Part shown: piece after piece, positions 10,852 through 22,110 of the stretch
Layout: every line of letters starts with the position of its first letter
How positions within the stretch are numbered: the first letter of the stretch is position 1
DNA from: Cryptomeria japonica
Lineage: Eukaryota > Streptophyta > Pinopsida > Cupressales > Cupressaceae
Direction of reading: 5' to 3'
NCBI RefSeq assembly: GCF_030272615.1
Contig: NC_081406.1
Coordinates: 262,249,386 to 262,313,385, forward strand
DNA length: 64,000 nucleotides
Notes under the pieces: model-generated
The model's database searches: none
What the model saw: the letters and a program-made list of their open reading frames with translations, nothing else
Told to the model about the DNA's origin: nothing
Program-made: the position numbers and the translations under genes

Positions 10852-12449
10852 ATTGATTTTTAGTTTTTGATTAAGGATCAAATAGGTTTTGAGGGGACCC
10901 AAAACCCATTACAACAAGAAGTTTCGAAGATTTTACATGGATCTGAAATCCATAGAAGAATGTTGTTATAAGATACAACAAAGGTAATCAACAACCCACC
11001 TATAGCCTAACATTAAACATTAAACATTAAAGTTCCAACTAAAAGAGAGAAAGGCCAAAGCCAAACACAAGAAAATTCAAGCAAACATGAATATAGGGAT
11101 TTTCTAGGCTCCCTCAACCATGACAATGGGTTTTAGCAAGACTCCCATTACCTTAACTTTAAGAATAAACAACATTGAGATCACCTTACCCTTCAAGATC
11201 TACACCTCAATAGGAGAGAAGAGAGAAAAGGTCAGCAAAAAGGCAACAACAACTCACTTACAACCAAGAAACAAGTTTCCATCATCTCCCCAATGACTCC
11301 TCTTGGCATCACCAGCAACATCAAACTCCACCTCCATAGAAGCAAGGTCATCTCTAGCAACATCCATCTCCACCTCAATAGAAGATAGGACCACCTCTAA
11401 AGAAAAAGCCAAAGACAACCGAAGATGTTGAACCTAAAGTATAAAGGCCAAGGTTGGAGAAACAAGCAGGGGAAGGACGATCAAAGCCCCCAAAAAAAGA
11501 GGTCCGAGAGACAAAAGAAACAAGTAGGAGGAAGCAACTCCAGAACCATTCAGAATAAAAGAAACCCGCAACAAAATAACCTCTCTAGTAGGAACAAAAA
11601 CAACAAAGAAGTGCAAGGAGACAAGAGGGAAAGAGATACCATCACATAACTAACACAAGGGCAAGGTAACAAACTCACTGCCAGCCTCCTTGATAGCCTC
11701 AGCATAGCCTTCCTCATCAAAAGGAACCCCAACCCTACTCCAAACACTCCCACCTTTTAATGACCCAGAAAGCCTCCACCAAAGAATGGAATGGGGAGTA
11801 CCAAATAAGGAGGGGAAAATCTCCACAATCCTCATAACCCCACAACTGGGCAAGGGACACACCAAACCAATATTGGAAAGGCCCCATTTGCAAGAAACAT
11901 TAACAATAATGACCGCAGAGCAACATAAGCAGTAAGAAGCCATAGGAGAAGCTGAAACCCTTGTGCCACACCAACAATCATGCCCACAAACAAACATGAA
12001 AACAAGAATAGAGCCAAAAACCCATCCAAAGTCCACAACCAAGAAGCAAAGAAGGAGCACACCAGTCGACCCAACACGAGCAAAAAAGGAAAAGCCCAAG
12101 CAAAACAAACCACAACTCCAAGAGACAACAACTGCATCAATGGAAGCATCCCCAGAAAAGCCTTGAGCAACTCCATCCACACCATACGCCCAGGCGCAGA
12201 CCCCACCTCTAACACCACTTCCCCCTAAGAACCTCAAACCCCTGCACGCCTCCCACAGGACCAAAACCAAGCCATAAACCACAACAACCAACAGAATGTG
12301 GGGGGGATTGTTCACATCCTCCTCCTCTACAATTTCATCTGCCTCTCCATCACCATCGTTGCAACTAGAAGAGACCCTCGCTCTTGCTCCTCTGTGCATG
12401 TTTCTCATTTCAAAATCAGCATAATAAAACTTGCTATTGATTTTTAGTT
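10852..12449 (-). mobile_element. 5'-truncated LINE-like insertion 1 with 14-bp TSD
   Basis: The motif attgatttttagtt occurs at 10852-10865 and again at 12436-12449, flanking a 1570-bp insert (10866-12435). On the minus strand the insert ends with GGGTTTTGGGTCCCCTCAAA and then a short CCTTAATCAAAA tail. The same 3' motif ends a second insertion at 22233-22722. A long TSD, a shared 3' end and a 5' truncation are hallmarks of target-primed reverse transcription. No RT motifs are visible, so either only the 3' portion was inserted or it is non-autonomous. A 252-residue hydrophobic frame on the minus strand (11650-12408) resembles no protein I know. Confidence 0.75.
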
Positions 12450-12523
12450 ATTTATATTAAATTTAGGTTAATTTATTTATTTTTAAATAAAATGTTGTGT
12501 TTTCACTTAGTATTGGTAGATTA

Positions 12524-12661
12524 TGTTACAAGCTAGGGTTGTCGTTGCACCAAAAGATCAACCTGTCAATGCCCGATACAACCACTAGACTTATAGAATC
12601 CACAGGAAGTTGTTAAACCATGTTGCGAATCCCCACGAGAGATGTTGGCCCACTGCCAACA
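12524..12661 (-). repeat. 3' LTR of the TRIM
   Basis: 138 bp, minus strand TGTTGGCAGTGGG ... TTGTAACA, equal in length to its partner at 12730-12867. Confidence 0.9.
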
Positions 12662-12729
12662 ATCCTCCTCCTAGCATCACTCGTTGTGGCCTACGTGATT
12701 CGAACCTGTGACCAAGCTCTGATACCACT

Positions 12730-12867
12730 TGTTACAAGCTCGGGTTGTTGTTGCACCAAAAGATCGACTTGTCAATGCCCGATACAACCACTAGACTTAT
12801 AGAATCCACAGGACGTTGCTAAACCATGTCATGAATCCCCATGAGGGACGTTGGCCCACTGCCAACA
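12730..12867 (-). repeat. 5' LTR of the TRIM
   Basis: 138 bp, partner of 12524-12661. Its inner end is followed on the minus strand by the primer-binding site at about 12716-12728. Confidence 0.9.
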
Positions 12868-12929
12868 AATTAAACATGTCATATAATGGAAAGTGGAGAA
12901 TCTTTTATATCAAGTTCAACCATAGGCTT

Positions 12930-14753
12930 CACCCCATCGGTGCCACTACTAATTACAAGAACTTGTCTTGTCGAAGCTAGAGACTCTACTTGGAAATATG
13001 CCTATCAATAACCACAATGCACAAACTTATATCATGGAGGCATTGATCATTTTAAATACCATCTTGCAAGAATTACTCATCATGATGCCAAGCCCTATCT
13101 CGACACCATTGAAGAGATAAAGAGAGAGATAAATTCCCTACTTGCATTGGTAGAACAAAAAAAATGCAAAAGGAGAAGACAAGGGCAGCTATAGTAACAT
13201 CTATAGTTGGTAGTCATGGTGCTCAAGTGCAACCGAAATAAGATGGAGATACAACATGTCAAGGCATAATGGGCTCTCTTTGTGGTCCATACATCATACA
13301 TCATAAAAAAATTGACCTCCACTTCATCTACTTCACGTAGAGTGCCAATGCTTACACCTAAATGCACACCATATAGATTTTTTGTGCTCAGAAATACACA
13401 TGGAGCACAACCATCATTGGAAGGTATAGGGTGGAATAGGGAGGTGCATGAACATGCAAATACGACATGTGCTGATTTTTGGTATTTCAACAACATTCAT
13501 TTCAATGTAGCAAGTAGTCCTTATGGGTAGGATTTGGTACCTACATTGACAGTTGCGAGTAAAGGCTCCAAGGAGCCTTCTCATAAAGACTTGAGTTGGA
13601 GGTTAGTTAATTTATGCTAATTTATACTTATAGTAATTTATGTTGAATTTTAGGCTAAATTTATGTTCATTATTTTATAGTAATTATGTTTAATTTAAGC
13701 TATTTTTTGTGTTTAAAAATTAAAATTTTGTACATTCACTTTGTACTTGTAGGTTGCTCCTAAATGCAACCAAAAGGGTAAGGATAATAGTGGAAGAATA
13801 GAAGAAGCAATGAGAAAATATAGTTTTACTATTCTTTCAAATGGGTAGACAAATGGGAAAAACCGCACAGTTTTCATTTTTTGGGTAGCTTCCAATAGTG
13901 AAGTGATTTTTTGAAATCATTGGATGTCTCTAACAAATTCAAAAATTCAGAAGCATTGTTTCTAATGTTGGAAGAAGTTGTGATGGAGGTGGGCATTGAA
14001 AATGTGTTACAAATCCTAATAATAGTATAGCATATGTGGCAGTTGGGAGATTTCTCCAAGACAAATGTAGGACACTTTTTTGGACACCTTGCATAGCACA
14101 TTGCCTTCACCTTCTTTTGGAGAACATAGGAAAACTTGATTGGGTGACACTAGTTGTAGATGATGCAAGGAGAATAACAAAAATTATCAACAATCATCCT
14201 TGGGTTCTTAATTTGATGAGAGATCACACCCAAGGGAAAGAGTTGGTAAGATTGGGTGTCACTAGATTTGCACCATTTTTCCTAACATTGCAAAGCATTA
14301 TTGGTTCGTTGACTTCTTTGAAACAAATGTTTGTGAGTCAAACATGGCTAGACTTATCTTATTCAAAGAAGCCTGAAGGAATGAGAATCACAAGCATAGT
14401 CTTTGACAAGATTTTTCCACAAAGAGCTACAATGATCATGAAGGCAACCTCAAAACTTTGAAATTAAATTCAAATTGAATTTTTTCTTTTTTAATGTCTT
14501 TCATTATAAATTTGTAACTTTAATATTTTTGTATTTAAATTGTAGGTGTCTAAGCTATTGTTTAGAGTTCTTCATTTGGTAGATGGACATCAAAAGCCAA
14601 TAGGGTATATTTATGAGGTCATGGATAGGGTGAAATAGTCCATTATAAATTACTACAAGGGGGACAACCTAAGATTCGATCTCATTTAGGAGATCATTGA
14701 TAGGAGGTAGAACAATCAATTCCACCAACCCATCCATGCAACATGGTACTTCC
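12930..14753 (+). pseudogene. hAT-family transposase relic, N-terminal and central part
   Basis: Exon-like blocks with stops and frameshifts follow the usual plant hAT order. A BED-type zinc-finger region comes first (about 12960-13130: STWKYAY ... GGIDHFKYHLA, then EEIKREINSLLALVE). The start of DUF659 follows (13460-13600: FWYFNNIHFNVASSPYG, then KDLSWRLV). The central RNase H-like part is at 13755-14461 (FWTPCIAHCLHLLLENIGKL, then WVLNLMRDHTQGKELVR and TRFAPFFLTLQS). The next block is at 14546-14745 (LLFRVLHLVDGHQKPIGYIYE, then IINYYKGDN). Intervening AT-rich segments with GT/AG borders look like introns. Transposition is impossible with this many breaks. Confidence 0.88.
14036..14461 (+). 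pseudogene. hAT transposase core exon (best-preserved block)
   Basis: This 141-residue open frame carries WTPCIAHCLHLLLENIGKLD, DDARRITKIINNH, WVLNLMRDHTQGKELVRLG and TRFAPFFLTLQSIIGSLTSL. These are conserved central motifs of plant hAT-like transposases (DUF659 family). The block belongs to the split relic at 12930-14753 and 19029-19743. Confidence 0.9.
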
Positions 14754-15059
14754 CATTGTGATGTTTTCACACATCACCCCATTGCAAATGAGGACCCTCA
14801 CTTTTTGCTTGTAGAGTAGTTGTCTTAGTTTAGTCGTCTAGCTAGGCAACTGTTTCTTTAGCTATTAGCCTCTTGCTTGAGAGGAGATGTAGTGTAACTT
14901 CTAGGTCAGATCAAGTTATAAGTCTTAGAGGTGATAGGTAGTCAAGTGAACAAGTGGACTTCCTTAGGTCAGAGCATAGAAGTGGTGAACAATCAATGAA
15001 AGTGAAGAGCTTAATGAAGATTGATTAAGGCTAAGTGTTGAAATTGACCAAGAAAGGAG

Positions 15060-16080
15060 GACATTCCCCACTGCTCCAAAGCCATGCCTAGGTAGGAAGG
15101 TGATGATTTTGTCCTTGTGATCCATGTCTTGGGAAAGGAAAGAACAATTCTGATATTTGATCCAGCAAGAGGAGAAGTTGATGAAAAAGGGGAAAAAACA
15201 AAATTGAAGTGAGCGAAATTAGGCTTGAAATCAGTCTAAGATGCATGTTCCTCATCCCCCTTGATCCCTGGCCAGACCTTGTCAATGTTCCTTGCTCCCC
15301 AAGATCCATTGCCAGATGTTGAGAATATTCCTCATACCTTCAAAAGCCCAGCATATGCTTTGACTGCTCCAAATCCACGACATGCTTGATGCCTTCCAAA
15401 ACTTGATATATTCCTCACCATCCCAAATCCACAATATAGCAAGATGACTTGAAGTTTTTAAGGACAAAGGTGGATGGAAATGAAATGTTTTGAAACAATT
15501 TTAAGTAAAGAACCCCCAAAGATGAAGGTGAATGATAGTGAAAGAGGAACCTTCCTCACTGCTTCAAAACCTCGAACTTCCAAGCAAACGTTCCTCGCCC
15601 CTCAAAAGTCCTACACATTCAAGCAAATATTCCTTGCCCCTCTAAAAGTATGACATGTTCCTTATGCCTCCTTCCCCACGACATATTCCTCATCACTCCT
15701 TCCCTGCAACATGTTCCTTGCCCACCAAAATACATGACACGTTCTCGAGCATGTTCCTTGCACACCAAGATCCCTGACATGTTCCTCATGCTCTCAAATC
15801 CACGACATTCCTTATGACCTTAGATCCATAGGACATTCTCGAGGACATTCATCATGCCTTCAAAATCCCAACATGTTCCTTACGCCTCTAAATCCCCTAT
15901 CATTCTTTAGGAACATGCCTCAATCCCTTGGATATGCGACACATGCTTTATATACCAATAACCCCAACCACCTTCATGGCATATTCCTGACCCATCAAAA
16001 CCAAGGAACATTCCTCGCTACCTAAAATATTTGACCTTCCAAGGAAAGAAACATGCCTCGTACCTATAAATCCATGACAG
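15060..16080 (+). repeat. Degenerate short tandem repeat, unit about 25-35 bp
   Basis: Variants of acatgttcctcg followed by ccctcaaaatcc/ccacg recur through about 1 kb, densest at 15540-16030. Spacing is irregular and copies are diverged. It lies inside the insertion that splits the hAT relic. No coding capacity. Confidence 0.6.
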
Positions 16081-17089
16081 TCTAGGTGAAATCAGACTTG
16101 CAAAACTGAGAAATTAGGCCTATAAAGTCACAAAATTTGACCTAATTCGCACATATTCACCTAAGTGCAGATCTAAAGGCAAAGTTTGTTGGATAATGAA
16201 TGCAAAGCATAAACAAATTAATGAGCATGTGTGGAGTGTGTTTGGAAGTGGAGAATTTGACTTGTATTTATATCATTGAAATCAATAAAAAAAAAATGTT
16301 GATTAAATTTGGTCGACCTAAATAAGGATAAGGTAAATAAGCCAAGATGGGCTAGCCGACCTTGGTTTTGTTGAGCATTGGAAACATTAAAAATTCATGG
16401 AAGGGAAATATTAATTAAACGAAGAAGGTCGACCCCTTGCAAGATCACTTGAGGATCATATAAGGGTAAGGCAAGAAACCCTTCATTTTCAATATTCCAA
16501 TTTGAATTCAATTGATGGTCAAGGAGGAAGTGTGAACCTAGAGAAGAACATCAGATTTAAGAAAAAGAGAGGGAAAATTTCCAAGAAGATAAGTCAATCT
16601 CAAAATTGTAAGTGTGAGTTTCAAATGAATTTCACAAGATTGGACATAAGGAGTAGAGTAGAGATTGAATTTATAGCAAATCAAGTACGAATCTTATGAA
16701 AGGCAATCAAACCAAGCAAGTATTGAAGGTTAATAAGGAAGAATAAGACGAAATCAGACCAAGTGAAAGAACATCTCTAGGATATTAGCAATGAAATCAA
16801 AACATGTTAACATTCATTTTTTGGGGAATAAGAGTAAATTATGTGTTTATGAGCAATTAACAATCATGATTAAGTGTTTTCTTTGTCTTTCAGGTTGAAG
16901 TCAAAAGTAAAGCATATGGTGGATGCAAGAAAAGGATATCAACATCTTCAAGGCAAGTTGGAAGGTGAAATGATCCAGCAATGAGAGGGACTCCAAAGAT
17001 GAAGGACATTGTAACCTTGCAAGAGAGAGACATCATGCCCTCAAGCAATGCATATTCAAGAATCAACATACTTAAGGTGATGACAAAGG

Positions 17090-17900
17090 GAGATAGTGCG
17101 AGTGAAAGATACAACTACAACGACCTTGAATTTCCTTTGAAAATCCAAAGGTCAAGGTCAAGTATACCCGAGGTATAGGAGGTGATGGTGAAACAAAAGA
17201 AGATCCAGGCAAAGGTAATGTTCAAGGTTAGAAGGTCGACTTAAGCAATATGATCATCAGATCTAAACAAGGTTAGAAGGTTGACTTAAGCAGATTTATC
17301 ATCATCGGAGGCTTGGAGATGTTGAGTATCAAGAGATATTTCCCAAGACTTCATTGTTCCTTCATGACAAAGTATCAAGTCTATAATGCAAGTATGAAGT
17401 GCATGAAGGGTGGGGAGAAGACTTCACAATAGGAAAAATCAAGACATTCAAGAATCGAGGAATCAAACACAAAGAGATTACTTCTACAAGGAAGGAACCA
17501 ACATTATTGAATGAAAGGCTTCAACAATGCAACTTAGAGGGAGAACTTCATAAGGAATAAAGGAAAGGACAACATAAAGACAAGGAATGCTCCAATAGGG
17601 AAAGCATAAGAAATCAACATCAAGGAAGGAAGATATGACTATCTTGAATTTCCTCCGAAAATCCAAAACTATTGCCAATACAAAAAGAGAGAAATGCAAG
17701 GACAAGTTCTAGACATCATAAGGAAGGAGTTTTCACACAAAATAAAGAGAATGCAAATATGATCAATGAGATAGTTCCAAAAGAAATAATCAAAGTTAGA
17801 AGACTTGATCATTGAAGATGAGGCAATTTGGGAATATCCCCTGCCTTCATCTCATTCATGAATGGGCTTGGAAATGTTGAGTATCAAGAGATATGTCTCA
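17090..17900 (+). repeat. Diverged direct repeats about 0.5 kb apart
   Basis: The block around 17120 (ccttgaatttcctttgaaaa) recurs near 17652 (cttgaatttcctccgaaaat). The block around 17312 (ggcttggagatgttgagtat) recurs near 17865 (ggcttggaaatgttgagtat). The paired positions suggest an old tandem duplication inside the insertion. Surrounding DNA is rich in aaggaag and tcaag motifs and has no gene. Confidence 0.5.
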
Positions 17901-19028
17901 ATCACCTACAACTTGTCATGAGTTACAAGATGAGCAAACTGAGGTGGTGCCTAGTCATTTTCATTCACCAATCACTTCGTTTCGAGTCAGGATGTCCAAA
18001 TTCAATGTACCTGACTCATCCAACGAGGCAAATAACTACTACATGTGGGCACAAAGTTAGAGGTACCTAACCTCATCATCTATTGGTCAAAATTCAAGGA
18101 AGAATATGTGTCCTATTTATTGTAATTTTATCATTGGTCAAACATTAAATGCTATGTAATGGGTGTAACAAACCCTAATTAGGGATTCTATCTTGTAATC
18201 TTGGCCATTGATGTGGATCTAATCTTGGTCATTCAATTGTATTGAGAGCACTATATAAGGCTCCACTTCCTCATTTGTAAAGGCTAATAGCAGGTAGCAA
18301 TTAGGAGTAAAATAGGAGAAGACAAAATTTGTTGCCAAGCTTGTAAATAAACATCTGTTTCATTGAACTTATGGTGGAATGTGTTGTTTCTTCTACATAT
18401 TGCATGGTTTCTCATTGTATCCTTATGTTAAATGGTGTTGATTAGATGCATGGAAGCTATTGTGGATGATTAATGGTGAAATTTGCATGTTCATACTACT
18501 TGTGTTTTGTTGATTGCTAAATACTTTGCGTGATCAAATGAACTCTTTATTTTCTTAACTTCGATTACTACTCATGCATTGTTGTTGTCTATGTTGTCGG
18601 TGATGATTTGAACATCATAATATTACCTTAGAAGATCACACTAGCTTTGTGGCATTGTTGCTTTGCATGGCAAAGAAAAATCTAGTAGAATCTCACTAAG
18701 TCATTCACAGTTTCTTACATTCCTAGGATTAGACTAGCTTTTTAAACCCTTATCCTTTTTGTCTTTTTTTCAAATCAAGTAAACTTCCACATTCTAGCAC
18801 CATTCAAACATTCAAGTTCAATGTAAGTCCCCCTTGTGATTCGAGCATATCACATCACAATCCCTGAATCTATCCATGTATAAGGTTAATAATTGACTAC
18901 GAAACCTTGGAGTCGTCTCGTTTGATCACATTGTTTAGCATCTGAGGGGTCTTTGTTCAAGAGAGGATAGAATACTTAGTATTTTATTCTATGTTGCATG
19001 ATGTCATAAAAAACACATCAACACTTCC

Positions 19029-19743
19029 TTAAACCTTATTTTTCTATTTAGATACTTTTTCTAATCCTAATGGAGAGGTTATGGAGGGCCTCACAACATG
19101 CATTCAAAGAATGACACCCCAAGTTGAGGTGAGAGGCCTCATTGTTCAAGAATTGCATACTTATAGGACTAGAAGAGGCTACCTAAGGAAGAATCACTTA
19201 AGCACCAAGTATAAAATTTGAAGGACCTTTATGTCACGTGCTTCTTATCAATTACAAATTTCAAATATACAACTATTGATAATTTTATAAAATATGTTTA
19301 GACTTTTCTTTCTAACTTTTCAATATTTTATTTTGTAGATTATTGGTGGATAGATTGGGATGCAAATACACCAAATCTTTGAAGATTTGTCCTCTGCATT
19401 TTGTGCTAACCTTGTAGTGCATCCATTTGTGAGTGCAATTGGAGCTTATTTGAGGCAATCCACATGAAGAAGAGGAAGAAATTAGTTCAAAACCACCTCA
19501 GTGGCCTTGTCTTTGTGCAATAAAACCTTTGGTTGTGCACAAGGATGGTAGAGGAAAAATCAAAGGACCCCATTGATTTGGATGAGATAAATCCTTATAG
19601 TGATTGAACAAGGTAGGATGGGCAACCTCCATTGTTTACTAATGATGAGATTCTTGATTTTGAGAGGCAAGCATTGGAGGATGTGGATGCAACAAGAGAT
19701 ATGGGATTGAATACCAGTGATGAGATTGAAGAGGATTTATTGT
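19029..19743 (+). pseudogene. hAT transposase relic, C-terminal part
   Basis: After the insertion the frame continues EVMEGLTTCIQRMTPQVEVRG. After an intron-like AT-rich gap comes the C-terminal dimerisation region, decayed but legible: WWIDWDANTPNL, CSASICECNWSLFEAIHMKKR, LVQNHLSGLVFVQ, SKDPIDLDEINPYSD, PLFTNDEILDFERQALEDVD. In related plant proteins the same stretch has CERNWS and AIHTKKRNRL. The relic stops at the TAA near 19743. It belongs with 12930-14753. Confidence 0.85.
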
Positions 19744-22110
19744 AATCTACTACTAGAATGGAGGTTCAGCCATAGCCTTCTATACCAAGCGAGGAACGAC
19801 AATAGACTTCAGGAATTAGAACCTCAAACTCTACCCAAGTTTTCACTAGATTAGGGAAGAGGAAGATGTAAAATATTGTATTTACTATTCACTCTTTTTA
19901 TTTTGTTAGCTATCTATTGCATCACGCTATCGACCATTAGGATTCGCATGATGATGTGATTTTGTACTCAATTTGCTTTCAAATCAATCAAATTTAATAG
20001 AAAACACTTTTGTACTCATTGGATACATCTTCTTGTTGAATTTTACAAATTTTTGTGTTTTTAAAGAAATTTAAGCAATTTTTTTAATTTCTAAGTTTTT
20101 TGCTATGTCAATTTTTTTTGGTTTGCCAAGTGTTTGTAGAGTTCGAGTTTTTCAACTAGGGTTGAGACATGTGTCCTTATCATTGGAGACACCTAGTACA
20201 TGTATAGTTGCCACTTGCTAGCACACATGTCATTTGAGTTAGACAAGTGTTTCATCTTTGGAAGGGTAGTTAGTCATTGTGTTCGACCTACCTACCCCCT
20301 CTACCTTGCCTATATATGCAAGGCCCCTATGTACATTTTCTACACTCTTCATTTAATATGATAGACTTAGTATTGTGCATAATTTTGTTTATTTGTGAAA
20401 GGTTTGTTTCGTGCTTTCAGATATTGTCACTCTCCAACAATTAGTAATATGTGTATGCTAACTGGTCACTATCATTCTACAATTATTGCAATCTGTATCA
20501 TTCTTGATCAACACAATTTTGTGCCATCAATTAATATGACCATCAATACTGCTGACAACATTATAGGAAATATTGTTGATTAAAATGATTAGCATGAAAC
20601 ATTGTTAAGATAAGGCATTATTGTTCTCAAATGCTAGGGATGATTGTTGCTACTGTTGTAAACTTGAGAGGTATTTGAAGAGGTTAGGGAGAATGTTGTT
20701 GTCAATTGTAGTTATCATTTTGTGTATATATTAATCTCTTGGAATTAATAGTTAAGGAAACCATAGGATTAAGAAGTTGTGTTTTAGTGCATGAAGGATT
20801 CATTCTCATTATGGCAGAGTTATTAAAATTGATAAAGAGATGTATTTCAATAATTTGTGCTCAGTCATCTAAAAATTAATGAATAAAATCCATATATCAT
20901 AAATTATTGTCTACATTCACTTACTTTCACTTCCTTTCTCTATATGCAATTATGAGGGCTTTAAATCTAAAATACATCAGGTATTTCTCTCTTTCTAAAT
21001 TTTATTGCATTTTTAGGTTCCCAATATTTTCCATTTATTTTTTCCAATAATTTCTTGAGAAATTGAAATTAATTTTATTTTAATTCCAAAATTACCATTT
21101 TCACCCCTTTTACACAATTATAGTTTGATGTCAATTCATATTTTTACTAATTTTGCATATGTTAATTGTAAACCATCTGACTATCCACTTCATAATTATA
21201 ATGCACCCAATGTTTGTATTCAAATCAATTGTACCTTAAATTTTACTTGTTTGATAAAATATTCTACAACTAATGTTGTGCTCATGGTGCTATTGGCAAC
21301 ATTTTAACTTATGATTGCAGGTTTGTTGCAAATACCAAGTCTTAAAAATTTCAAGTGGTTTGCAGTCACCCTTGATCTTTCTTCGATTGGAGCATACACG
21401 CTCCAAAATAAAACCTATGAAAATTATTTGAAAAGCCTAATTAGAAATAATTTTGCCAATAAATTTAAATATACAATAATCATGATCACCAAGCACATTG
21501 TTCTCCAGAGAATCTCTTTATGTTTGTATTTTTTATCATTTACCCCATGTCCCCATATTGTTGCTTAAGTGCAATTCCTACTTAAAACTAAGTAGGTGGA
21601 GTGTTCCCATGCAAATTTTTAATTAAGGGGAAAGGATAAATTAGAATCTTTTCCTATTTTGGTGGAGCAACGGTTGCTTAAAACTTGAAAATAAGCTTTG
21701 GAAAAAAGGAGGGGCTAAAAATAAGCAGTTGTTGCTTATTGAGAAAAATGACAAGTGACTCCACAATTTTTCTTACCTCTTTTTTATGTTTCCAAAATTT
21801 TCTCTAAAATTTATGTGAAAACTTATTACTATTAAAGTTTACTTTTAAAAATGCAATTTAAGATCAAAATAAGTAGCAAAATTTAACATTCATGGGGCCA
21901 CCAGCTCCACAAATTGTTGCTAAAAGAATTGAGCAACATCAACTAGCTAAAATAAGCTAAGCAGACGCATGGGGGCCTTCCCTTAGAATGTTTCAGTGTA
22001 GCTTGTCAAACAACATATGGGTGAATGATGTATAGTAACTGGATTCAGGAAAAATAAGTCAAATGGGTTTTTAGATTGTAAACATTGTGGACAATAAGTT
22101 TAGGGAATAG
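19744..22110. other. Intergenic DNA; possible LTR promoter remnant near 20300
   Basis: No gene recognised. Around 20270-20420 there is an LTR-like promoter block: cytosine-rich stretch, ttgcctatatatgcaagg (TATA), then a T-rich leader. It resembles in layout the LTR at 56896-57346. The short open frames at 20395 and 21311 show no family motifs. The rest is AT-rich. Confidence 0.35.

Larger units (their letters stand above)
12524..12867 (-). mobile_element. TRIM (miniature LTR retrotransposon), complete, 344 bp
   Basis: Two 138-bp direct repeats (12524-12661 and 12730-12867) with 5'-TG...CA-3' ends flank a 68-bp core. On the minus strand the core starts with TGGTATCAGAGC, an exact match to the initiator tRNA-Met primer site. 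It ends with a purine tract (GCTAGGAGGAGGAT) next to the 3' LTR. Flanks are gatta and aatta, an aged 5-bp TSD. By my count the LTRs differ at 12 of 138 positions. There is no coding capacity, so mobilisation would need another element's proteins. The core also holds a tRNA T-arm-like GGTTCGAATC. Confidence 0.92.
14754..19022 (+). mobile_element. 4.3-kb insertion splitting the hAT relic
   Basis: The hAT coding sequence stops at tggtacttcc (14744-14753) and resumes at acttccttaaacc (19023 on). Skipping the insert gives WYFLKPYF, as expected for this family. The repeated acttcc (14748-14753 and 19023-19028) is consistent with a 5-6-bp TSD. The insert starts near TGTGATGTTTTC and ends near ACACATCA. 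An LTR-like promoter region with TATA (actatataagg, about 18249-18259) lies in its right part. No gag or pol is recognisable. It is probably a decayed or non-autonomous LTR element, but both LTRs could not be delimited. Confidence 0.7.

Noticed and set aside
11650-12408. 252-residue hydrophobic ORF on the minus strand
   Set aside because: It lies wholly inside a LINE-like insertion bounded by a TSD, is Gly/Val/Leu/Cys-biased, overlaps another open frame on the same strand and has no recognisable motif.
12690-12730. tRNA-like sequence (TGGTATCAGAGC and GGTTCGAATC)
   Set aside because: It is the primer-binding site and core of the TRIM; no acceptor stem or cloverleaf can be built.
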